DNA of 64,000 bases, from the NCBI RefSeq assembly GCF_029962835.1, contig NC_080575.1:58830493-58894492 (forward strand). The letters are read 5' to 3'. Under the pieces are notes generated by a model. It saw nothing but the letters and a program-made list of their open reading frames with translations, was not told where the DNA came from and searched no databases. The position numbers and the translations under genes are program-made. This document shows, in pieces, positions 10,442 through 20,728 of the stretch (the first letter of the stretch is position 1; the number at the start of each line of letters is the position of its first letter). The DNA comes from Magnolia sinica (Eukaryota > Streptophyta > Magnoliopsida > Magnoliales > Magnoliaceae).

Positions 10442-12474
10442 GCAAAGCTTCTAATATAAATCACAAAGGACTTCATACTATTAGTTTTGCATGATGTTAG
10501 CAGCTGATGTACGAATGATAGTTTCATGACCAAGAAAATTTTGGAAGGTAGAAATAACTGGCTACCTACCCACATGGAGCAATATAACAGCAAAATAAAA
10601 TAGGAAAAAGCCTATGGTGCACTTATGGTAGTGAGTTATTTGATACAATGGCAGTGCAGAGATTGATATGCAGGCACTCAGAAAATGTGCATGTGGCAGA
10701 TATGAGCTCAAATTGAAGTGTTGAAATTAAGGAACCCAGTTTAGATAGTTTATCATTCCAAACAATATTGATCAAACAATCCTAACTCATGAATATGATT
10801 AAGGGACATTTGTTCATTGAATTCAGATGGATTACTCATTTTTGTTTCGACCATCCAATAAATGTCAGCTCCACTAGCTACAAAGAAAATCAGCGTCAAA
10901 TTTCATTGAGAAAATCAGGAAATTCCATGCACAAAAAAACTATCCAGAAACAAAACAGGGGAGTTCATTGATACTTGGGCCAAGCGTGATGGCTGATACT
11001 CGAGCACTCAAAAGTTGTACATGCCATACATCAACTCAAATTAAACCTTCCAAATTGTGGGACCACCATAGATAGTTCATGACTCCGAAAATCAAATTGT
11101 TCAAACAATCCTAACCTCTGATTTGTAGACCCTGGCTATTTTTTATTTTAACTGTCCACTAAATGTCCACCAATCAGCTAGTTTGGTAGTCAAATCAGTG
11201 TCATTTTTGGTTAATGATCCATCTAAATTCAGCCTCAAATTTTGGATGGTTAAATTTGAGTTATTATATGTAAGGTGTACAATTCCAAAGTGCCTGGTAT
11301 CAACCATCAAACACGCCAGCGAATAAAAAATACCACTGGCCTGCAACACCCATGTACCCTATAGTTGAAGCAAATAAATTTGCGAGAAGCCTGGGGTACA
11401 AATCTGTGGGACCATTGAGTCAGCAATCCAGATTGTTGATCCGACAGACGCCACAATGTATGACAAATGCTCCAAACATCTTCCATATTCAAGAATTGTA
11501 GCACTTCCAGTGGCCTGCAAATAGATGGTTAATAAAAAAAAAAATGCAACAATCATCTGGTAAGAAGGAAAAAAAAGATGGCTGGGATCTTCCAATCTAG
11601 AAAGGCTTTTTATGATAACCCACACAGATTTTGGGCCCATTAGATCAATTGTCCGGACAACTAGGATACCTAGATAAGAATACTGATGGGCAAGGATACT
11701 AAACAACAGTATTCCATTGTAATACGATGTTCAAATGTAGTTTTGCAGTGAAATATTTGACCCATTCAATTCACATTTCGTTCTAATAAACGGGGGAGCT
11801 GTGATTAAATCTTGGTGGCACTACTAATATTTTAAAAAAGAGTTGAGCTACAGTGGTACCAGGTAGATGTGGTACCCCATGTGATGTAATATATCACATC
11901 CAACCCGTCCATCAGATCCATCACCTCAATAACCCCCCAGTGCACAAAACTCAGGTATACCACAGCATATGAAATGTTGGAGACCCTCACCCACATTGAT
12001 TTTCAACAGAGCCCACCTGTATCGCAGAACCACCTGATTTTTGGCACAAACCTTCATCCAGGCCAGATGAAGGGTCTAAACAGCCTGGATTCAATATGCA
12101 CAACAAGGTGGGCCCCACGCACAAATCAAGGGTGGGAGTCCCCTCCCAACTTGTTCCCTGCGTTGTGGCCCACCTGAGGTTTGGATCAGCATGTTTTTTG
12201 GGCCCTAGGTGTATTTTGGGGCGACACAGCTGATGGAGAGGTGAACACATCATGTCGGCCCTACATCTTCCTCGTACAACTGTAGCTTACAGTGGTACCA
12301 ATACCACTCGAGCGCGCCTGCTTTATAAAAATTGTATGTTATTTTAAAGTTTTTACAGTACATTTCCGCACATATATTATGAAAAGCATGTGAGAAAAAT
12401 TGCCAGAATTTAATCAAATAAAATTGGATTCTTAAAACATTTCCAACAACTATCCTAGAGGGCTTGCATAGGGT
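10440..12474. other. Low-copy-looking non-coding DNA, possible intron of the minus-strand gene
   Basis: No coding exon recognised. Two stretches (10780-11130 and 11100-11400) resemble each other loosely (opening GTCCACTAAATGTC or CCAATAAATGTC, then AAATCAGYGTCA), suggesting an old duplication. A partial foldback-type arm (CCCACC, GGGCCC boxes) lies at about 11880-12270. Because a first exon with a good donor ends at 12481 on the minus strand, this tract may be its intron. The later exons are not visible. Confidence 0.4.
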
Positions 12475-12480
12475 CCATAC

Positions 12481-12559
12481 CTTCGGAGTCGAGGTGCTGG
12501 CCCACCTTGAGGCAGGCAAGGCCGAGCTTCTTGTCGGCGGGATCGAAGGCGGATTCCAT
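12481..12559 (-). CDS. Unrecognised host-like first exon, 26 codons plus 1 nt
   Basis: On the minus strand an ATG at 12559 opens a charged, protein-like frame (MESAFDPADKKLGL, then ACLKVGQHLDSE). It stops exactly at a strong plant splice donor (GAAG/GTATGG, intron begins at 12480). An alternative upstream ATG at 12585 is in another frame and gives a low-complexity Ser/Pro reading. I prefer 12559 because of composition, though the first-ATG rule favours the other. The region upstream (12600-12900) is free of element ends and could be the promoter. I do not recognise the family. The rest of the gene would lie to the left, across the two hAT insertions, or is lost. Partial, function unknown. Confidence 0.5.
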
Positions 12560-12912
12560 GGGAGCAAAGGAGGAGAGGATGTCATCGGTGCTTCTTCAAT
12601 GGCGTCTTTTTCTTTTGTTTTGCGCTAGCGACAGGGTAGGGACAATTTGGAAAAGGCTTGCGAAATTGTGACATGGGTTTTGGTGTAGGGTTTTGGGTGT
12701 TTTATGGGGATTCTGATTTGCGAATGGAAGCGTCAGGAGAGGGTTTTAGGAGGGGCATTTTGGGAAAGCTCGTGAAATTGTGAGGTGGGTTTTGAAGGGT
12801 TTCGGTGCAGGGCTGATGCCGGGGAATTGGGTTTTTGTTGGAGGGTGGAATGGGAATTTGGGTTTGCAGGAAATTGACCGTACTAGCGTCGATGTGTGGT
12901 CAAATTCCCTTA

Positions 12913-14054
12913 CGGGGTGTTTTGGCGCGTGGTATCGGGAAGGATCGGGTGGGATGGGAGAAACGTAATTATTACAAAGGGAAGGAATGGTACTACGTGA
13001 TAAGCTTAATTCGACTATGTGACTGTAATATGGTAGTACATTGAATGGATATACCCACTATCTTTTGAAACTATTGGGAATAAAACATATACGCTTATAT
13101 CCAAACCGTTTATCAGTTTTGTAACCTTATTTTATAACATGGGCCTAAAAACGAAGTAGATCGAAAACTTATGTAGCCTCAAAGAAGTTTTCAAATGGTA
13201 GGTATTCAATCCCCGCTGCTTTCTATGGTGGGGTCCACTTGAGCTTTAGATCTACCTGATTTTTTGGCCATGCTCTAAAATGATCTCGAAAAATGGATGG
13301 ACGGTATGGATATAGCCCACACATTATGGTGAGACCTACACAACTTGCTAACATTAAGTGGAATTGGCACGAGGCCTATGTAATTCCATTTAATCTAATT
13401 CTAAGCTTTTCCATTCTTCCCAAACATTGAGTGCGTGTTTGATTTTCCGGTGAAATGGTAAATGCCGTGTAAAAAGGTAATAATTATTTCCCCATACATT
13501 TACAGTATACTTGATTTGACTGCTTACTTTTTGACACGAAAACCAATAATATTACAAAACATCCGTGGGTCCCATTGTGATGCATTTTGCTTATCCGCAC
13601 TGTTCATCCATTATTCCAATTGAATTTATAGCATGAGTAAAAAATTGAGACATATCCAATACTCAAGTGGACCACGTCATACAAAAAAGGGAATCGAATA
13701 CTTACCGTTAAAAACTGTGGGGCCATTGTTTCTTTTGGCGTGGGCCACTTGAGTGTTGGATCTGCTTCATTTTTGTCTAATGCTCTAAAATATTGTAATA
13801 AAATAGATGGACGGAATGGATATATCATGTGCATTATCTTGCAGTTCAAAAATTAAAATTATCTCTTTTGAACCGATTTCAAAGGCACGAATTTCTATGA
13901 ATTCTCAAACACGGTGAAATCGTAATAATTACCATTTCCCATGTATTTCCCATTGCTTTGAAAAAACAAACAGGCCCTGAGTGGAATTGCCACAGGACCA
14001 AATGCAATTCCATCCCAGCTAATCCCATCTAATACCCCGCACCAAACGCCCCCC
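12913..14054. mobile_element. Tourist/Harbinger-like MITE, outer element
   Basis: Left end CGGGGTGTTTTGGCGCG at 12913 and right end CGCACCAAACGCCCCCC at 14054 are imperfect inverted repeats. They are flanked by TTA on both sides (12910-12912 and 14055-14057), the 3-bp duplication typical of PIF/Harbinger. The homology of the ends continues inward (GGGATGGGA versus TCCCATC). A second MITE interrupts it at 13431-13977, so the original length was about 590 bp. There is no coding capacity. The interior includes a partial foldback module at about 13145-13340. Confidence 0.75.
13431..13977. mobile_element. Tourist/Harbinger-like MITE nested in the outer one
   Basis: Ends GTGCGTGTTTGATTTTC and its imperfect inverse (AAAAACAAACAGGCCC) are bordered by TGA on both sides (13428-13430, 13978-13980). 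The flanking bases rejoin into outer-element sequence (GTGGAATTG..). The interior is a complete foldback module with CCATTGTGATGC and its inverse, like the MITE at 55969. Non-coding. Confidence 0.7.
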
Positions 14055-14475
14055 TTAAGGGATTAAACCTTTCGAATATTCCGAGGGTGTCCTTTGACAA
14101 GCTTATGAAAATTACTTGGACCAAAATGCCCTTTGTCCTTGGTTTAGTGGTTATACAATTTTCCAGTGAATAAAAAGTTGCATCGTATTTAATGACATGT
14201 ACGAAACCCTATTTTTGGGGTGGGTAAGGCCCAACTCGTGGGGCCTACACTGATGTATGTGTATAATCCATGTCGCTCATCCTTCTTGCCATGTCATTTT
14301 AGGACTAGGGCGCAAATATCATCCTGATGCAGAGCTAGTGTGGGCCATAAAATAAAAAATAATGCTGATAATGTCACCCACTGTTAATACATGTCGGGCT
14401 CACTGCGATGTTAGTTAAAAGTGGACACCGCGTAAGGCGGTACTTTTTGGGCCCACGGCGAGCTAGCCGACAAGG
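14055..14475. other. Short spacer with a half foldback module
   Basis: A single arm of the foldback repeat (about 14220-14360: GGGGCCTACACTGATGTATGTG, cut here in description, then CGCTCATCC and GTCATTTTAGGAC). No gene. Confidence 0.4.
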
Positions 14476-15959
14476 TGTAAGACCCGAATCTTATACTGTA
14501 TCGCTTCATAGGCTTCTGCAGTCCTTCCAGTCGAATTTCGGCGACCCGCGATCTATTATTGGCATTTGCGCGCGATCTTGAGTTGTGTCCAATATTTCTG
14601 AGCAGGCTCGACTCGAAACTTGTACCGTCATGACCGCATTGTCGTCGTGATTCCAATGCCGCGTCTCGTGCGTCAAAGCGACGCTTAGATCAGAAGTTGT
14701 GGCCCACGCATTATAATGGTTGTGGACCGCACATTGTGGGACCTACCTACCCCTATGACACCATTCCCTAGGTGTCATGTCCTTGCACAAGTAACAATGA
14801 CTCCTCCTTTTAAGTCAACACCTCGACATTTATGATGACCATCATTATGACAAGCCATAACTCCTCTCTCTTATCTCTCTCTCCCTCCCTCTTTCCTTCC
14901 TCATTTTCTCATCTCCCCTAGCAACTAAGAAGCCATGGATGTCCCAACCCATCTCCATGGCCAACCCTCTTTCACCTTAGATCCCCTCCAATCCAGCCAT
15001 TAGAAGCCCATCTCCACCGTTGAAGAGGATCCTAGAAGGCTTGAGAACCCTAGGGATTGAAGAAGGAGAAGATCTAGAGGTGGGTGCTTCTCTCTCTCCC
15101 TCTCTTCTTCATTTTTATATGATGATGTGGCTGTGTGTCCCACCCAAATGGACCCCACCATAAAGCATGCATTTTTCCATCTCATAGGTGGGGCCCATAT
15201 TAAAATGTGTTGTATAGGGACCGTCCAGCGTCTAGGGACGCTGGACGCGGCTACACATGAAGTATGAAGTTGACAGTGGTGTGTACTGACAGTAGCAGGA
15301 AAAAAAAAATTTAATGTCAGCTTGATTTCAAACCTTTGAGTGGGCTGCTCATGTAGGCCCCACCTTGATGCGTGAATCTAATCCAGGCCGTCCATCCCAT
15401 TCCCCAGATCATTTTAGGCGTTGAGCCAAAAAAATGAAGTCAATCCGACTTTTTGGAGGGCCATAGCAAAGAGAATAGTACTTTTACCGTTGAAATACAC
15501 CCTAATGTTTCCGTACACCAAAACCCATCGAATATTGAGCTCGATGGGTTTGTATTGAGCCATAGAAACCAATGGCTAGAGTGAATTCTCCTAATGCGGG
15601 CCCTGCCTATGAAAATCCTCAAGAAAACCCCAAATCTAAAAATAATAATAATAATAATATATATAGGGGCAGCAGGCGCTGCCGCTGACGCCCGAGGATG
15701 CCCAGCAGCGTCCTGCTGCGCCAATGACGGACGGGCAGTCAGGGACCCACGGTCCCAGCTGTGGGCCCCACCATGATGTGTATTGACCATCAACATCGTG
15801 CATTTGTTGGGTCCCCTCTGACCAGTGGGCCACCCCAAAAATTAGTTGTATGTGGGACTCAGGTGGCCCACATGGCAGGAAACAGTGGTGATTGAGCCTC
15901 TGCCATTGGAACCCTTTTTGGGTGTCCCAGAAGTTTGGATCATTATGAAATTTGTTTAA

Positions 15960-18540
15960 CTCTGCATCCAGGGTCTGTGTGACCTTATCAACGGTTTGGA
16001 TGACAGATAAATGTTATGGTGGGCCCCGCATGGGACCCACTGATGTAAGTGTTTTTCCCACACTGTCCACCCTTCCGTGGACCCCACATGATGTATGTAT
16101 TTTATCCACACCGCCTGGATGTCTGGGGACGGTGATAGACCACCTTGATGTATGTTATCTAGTCCCTGGACGTGAGACCACCTTGATGCATATTTCTGTC
16201 CACACCGTCCATAGGACGTGGACCCCACATTGTGTATGTGTTTCATCCCCCATCCAAGGCAGCGACCACCATGATATATGTGTGTTATATTCACTGTCCA
16301 GGTGGCGAGATCATTTCAGGACCGGGTCCAGGGCTGGATAGATCCAGCAGCAGGAGCCTCCAGCTACAGGCCCTCCACACTATATACGTTTTATCCACTT
16401 GATCCATCTACATTGGATGGATGTAAGGGGCTGGCCCACCTCTCGGGTGAACCAAGTTCTAGTGGGGCCCACCGTGATGTACTGATTTAACCCCCCACAG
16501 CCCTTGGGCTGGCCCAGATTTCAGGCAGACCCAATGTCTGCTGGACTAACATCCAGCAAGGGCTGCAGCGATGTGTATGTTTATCCACTCCATCTATTCT
16601 TTGTGTGGCTCACCTGGGCAGGTCCCACTCGCTGATGGGTCGTCCCCAGGTAAGCCCCACCATCAGTATGTGTTATATTAAGGCCATCCACCTGGGGGAC
16701 ACCCAGCAGGCCAGCAATGTGATGGTGGGCTGACAGTAGGCAGCCCACCCTGTTGTATGTATTATATATCCATGTTGGCCATCTATGGCAGAGGCCCATT
16801 AATGATGTGTAGGCCCACCATGAGGTGTATGTATATTTAAGCCACCCATCAGTAGGATGCCCAGCTAGGGGTAGCAATGTCCACCTTGTATGTATGTGCT
16901 TTCCAGATCGTCCAGCAGTTCCAAGTGACCTTGCTGGGCTGGCCACCCACCACAGGCCCATATGATGTATGTGTTGTATAACCTCGCTGTGGGGCCTGTT
17001 TATGATGTGTGGGGCCTCCCCCACACCTACCCGTAACATTCCCCCAGCCCACTCTTCAGCATGGGCCCACCATGATGCAACAGATCCAAATCTAGGGTGG
17101 ATGCCCACCAGGGACTGGCTAGGCTGAGGCATCCCACTGTGGGCCCCACTGCCTTGTGAGGCCCACCATGATATATGTGTTAAATGCACGTTGTTCATCC
17201 ATTTTACCGGGGCTGTGGGCCCCATTGCCTTGAGAGGCCCGCCCTGATTTATGGATTATATGTCCACTGTCGGGGCTGTCCTATAAGGCCCACCTTGAGA
17301 TATGTATTGTATATCTAGCCGTCCACATGGGACGTGTGCTCCACGTAATGTACGTGCTTGATCCAAGTTGTCCATCTGGTGGGGCCCATTCGGAATGTGC
17401 AGGCCCACTTGCTGCATGTGCAGGGCCCACCTTAATGTGTATGTTGTGCATTGTTGCCCATCTATTTTGGTTGAACCATGAGCTGTCTCATGAGGCCCAT
17501 TTTGTGGTGCAGCAGGCCCACTTTGATGTATGTATTGTAGACACTCTGACCACCCATTTTCTAGACCATAAGGCTGATCTATGAGGCCCACCTTGATGGG
17601 TATATCGACCTTGCTGCCCATTTGTTTCCTGGGCTATGTGGGCTGCCCCCTCAAGCCCAATATGATGTATTCAATGCATTCACCATCCATCCTTTGTGCC
17701 TAGCTCATGGGCCCTTGTGTGAGGCCCAGTATAACGTATGTATGGCCCTTGTATGAAGCCCAACGTGATATATGAGAGGCCCATGAATGGGGCCCAACGT
17801 GATGTATGTGTGGCTGATACGTTGTGTATGAATCCCTGTTGTGGGCCACTCCTTGAGAGTAATGTTGGTTAGATGTCCATATTGATGGGCAATGATGGTT
17901 GGTGTCCACAATGTGACCTTTCCTTAGGCCTTGTTAGGCTCATTCTCATCATTCTCTTAGTGGGTTAACCCAAATAAGTGGGCCCCATTCACCATAAACG
18001 GAGGGCTTTGTGCTATCGGATTTGATATAACCATAACCGAGGGCCAATCTTTATATTATGGTTTGATGGGCCGTTCATATATGGATCCCGCCATGTATAT
18101 AGGCTGATTATCGATGTTGATTATCGATACCGATTCCGATTTGTCGAGGCCAATTGTATAGGCTGATTCCGATTGTCGAGGCCGAGTATTAAGGCCGATT
18201 CCAAGTGTCGATTTTGATTGTTGAGGCCGATTTCGATTGCTGAGGCCGATTTTGATTGCCAAGGCCGATTGTCGAGACATATATGATGTATATGCAACCT
18301 GTAGTTAAAACCTATTGTGATGTATTCAAGGCCCATTGTGATGTATTCGTGGCCTATGGGCAAGGCCCATGTGATATGTATTAGGTCATGCCCATTTGAT
18401 GTATTCGAGACCCATGTGTAGGGATCACATGTCATGTATTTAAGGCTCATGAGCAGGGTCCATCTAATGTGTTGTGTATATGTAGCCCTTGAGTAAGGCC
18501 CATTGTATTGTATATTAGACCTTCGTGTGAGGCTGTGGGC
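15960..18540. repeat. Degenerate tandem array of the foldback-end motif inside the LTR
   Basis: Tens of units, each roughly GAGGCCCACCTTGATGTATG plus TGTTnTATCC and a CCGTCCATC-type box, follow one another with 45-60 bp spacing and the same strand sense. The motif is the terminal box of the foldback repeats elsewhere in the window. The part up to 17311 is present again in the 3' LTR (to 23583). Confidence 0.7.
18100..18280. repeat. GAGGCCGATTCCGATTGTC short tandem repeats
   Basis: About eight degenerate copies of a roughly 20-bp unit (GAGGCCGATTYCGATTGYY). They lie only in the 5' LTR because the 3' LTR is truncated before this point. Confidence 0.75.
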
Positions 18541-20326
18541 CCATTATATGTTTGTCTCTATGTGGGTCATTCCTTGGGGGCGATGTTGGTTAAATGTCTA
18601 CATTGTCGAGGTCAATCGTTGATACCGATTATAAGTATGTGACAGCATAACATCATGATACATGCCCACACGCATCATCTGCATGTTTGTTATGAGATGC
18701 GATTGACCATTGCATATGTCATTGCGTATGATGATATGAGACTCCCTGATAGGCGGAGGTTATCTCATATGAGCACACGACATGCGCAGGATTAATGCAT
18801 GACTGAATTATATGGCTCATGCATCTTGCATTGTGTTGTGATTACTATACGTTTTAGCGACATCAGGGTCGTAGCCTCCACAGGCATATCATAGATGGCC
18901 AGATGGGATACCAGAAATCTACTCTAGCATCGGGCTGCCATAAATGCCCCTGGGTGAAAATCCCTAAACCCTCTTGGTACCAGAGGATGCCCCAACGTCG
19001 AGACCGAGTGGATACATGACTGCCCGAGTGTCGAATACCAGGAGGCTGCGTCTCCCATTGTGCCGTGGTCAGTTGGGAGGGTGTGTGGCCTAACCCGCCC
19101 AAGGGTAAGAGGAATAACTAGGCTGAGTTTGACCAACTCGTAAATGGGTCTGCTATCGACGTGCCGGATAGATATTGGTAGATTATTCAGGCGGATAGTA
19201 AGGTTTCTTACGCTTACTTGGATTGCGTTGCTGGGAGAGGGACAGTGCCATTTGGAGTGTAACAAACCCCGGTACTGATCCCAGAGATGAACAGTACTGA
19301 TATGTGGACTTATTAAGCAGGAGTTGCATACTTATTCATTCATTCATTCACTATCCACTCAGGCTGGTGGTACACAACTATTTGTTATGTGTACCTTCGC
19401 AATGACCAGGATTTCGGTTGGGGTGCGCGACTAACCTGAGATCAGGAGTTTACCACATTGAGTCTGACAATCCAAATTTAGGTATGGGACTGGTTTGGAT
19501 AGAAGTTCCCGTGATGGATCCCATAACCTGCGATACTACGTACTATCATCCCAACTTCACACTCCAGCATGGTCATTCCATTCGCACCACATATTGCATT
19601 ACATCCACAGCATATGACATTTTAGGTTACCTGTGTTTCTACATTTATATAGTTTAAATACGTCATCTGATATTTGACTCTTTATGACTCCTCATTTGTA
19701 TAGTTGATCTGTATGGCGTCTTCTGATTTTGTTCCCCATTTGTATTGTTGATCTGTATCGCGTATTCTGATATTGTTCCTCATTTGTATAGTTGATTTTT
19801 ATCACGTATTCTGATATTGTTTGACTCATAGACTTGTCAGTATTTTCTCTTACTCTGATAACATATGATTCATGATCTTACGCCTATTTCGACATTGTAT
19901 GATTATGGCATTGCGTTGATTACTTGGCACTTACCTTGTGCATACACTTACACCACCCCCTAAGCTTTCTATAAGCTTATGCACGAAGATGCGTGCAGGT
20001 GATGTTAGGTTGCAGCAGCTTAGAGCTTGGAGTATGTAGCTGACTTCTGTAATTTTTACATATGCATTTCCCTTTCGGCATTGTATTCAAATGTTTATAT
20101 CAGTTGATATGTGATGATGATGTTGCCTTTGTGATTTGGGTATACTTGTGGTTATACTTCTTACGAGATAAATGTACGTTAAAAAAAATCCTCCTTGTAG
20201 GATCATAGGATCGGAATCTGGCGTATGGACGCTAGGAGCCGAGAATGTGGTACTACGGAGGCTATCGGCACTGGATTCGACGATCGAAATTTCTATAAAT
20301 CTGATTTTCGAGTTTAGGGCGTGACA

Positions 20327-20728
20327 AAAGATGGTATCAGAGCATAACTTGGGAATACCTGAAGATAACATCACATATCTACTAATAGCTACCCTTCACT
20401 CTATGATTGTTGAGAACTAAGAATGGCTAGATCCCTGATTTCGAATAACTTAAAGATTTTCTAATATAGCTCCCTACCATTGAGATTATGAGGCTGCATG
20501 TCTTCCTGTTTCGATCGTTTCTGATCCGAGATCCAAAGATTAATATGGTTCACTATTCTGTTAAGGAGGCATCTTGCGAGCGCAAGGCTGAGAATAGAGG
20601 GCACTATCTTCATCCTTTTATAGGTTAATTATGCCTTGTATATGTTTATATCGATGCTTCCTCTCCCATTACCTCGTCCTATGTGATAGTAAATTTCGAG
20701 GATGAAATTTTTATTAGGTGGTGAGAAC
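20327..20728 (+). other. Internal domain remnant with PBS and polypurine tract
   Basis: Only 402 bp separate the LTRs. PBS at 20332-20343 (TGGTATCAGAGC). The 3' end holds AAATTTCGAGGATGAAATTT and the purine-rich AGGTGGTGAGAA directly before the 3' LTR. No gag or pol is detectable. It would need proteins in trans. Confidence 0.8.

Larger units (their letters stand above)
14476..20326 (+). repeat. 5' LTR, 5851 bp
   Basis: Bounded by TG..CA (TGTAAGACCC to GCGTGACA). Layout: a cytosine-rich start; CT-rich tracts at about 14870-14925 and 15080-15110; an (AAT)n run at about 15640; then about 2.5 kb (15960-18540) of degenerate 45-60 bp units containing GGCCCACCNTGATGTATGTGT; a 20-bp unit array at 18100-18280; and a unique U5-like part to 20326. 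At 5.85 kb it is much longer than most plant LTRs. ORFs on both strands through the repeat part are artefacts. Confidence 0.82.

Noticed and set aside
15952..18450. ORFs up to 214 codons on both strands in the LTR
   Set aside because: They follow the 45-60 bp repeat on both strands, show no domain, and repeat again in the second LTR.
20332..20343. TGGTATCAGAGC as part of a tRNA gene
   Set aside because: Only the 12-nt tRNA-Met 3' complement is present, right after an LTR end. It is a primer binding site; the same applies at 35866.
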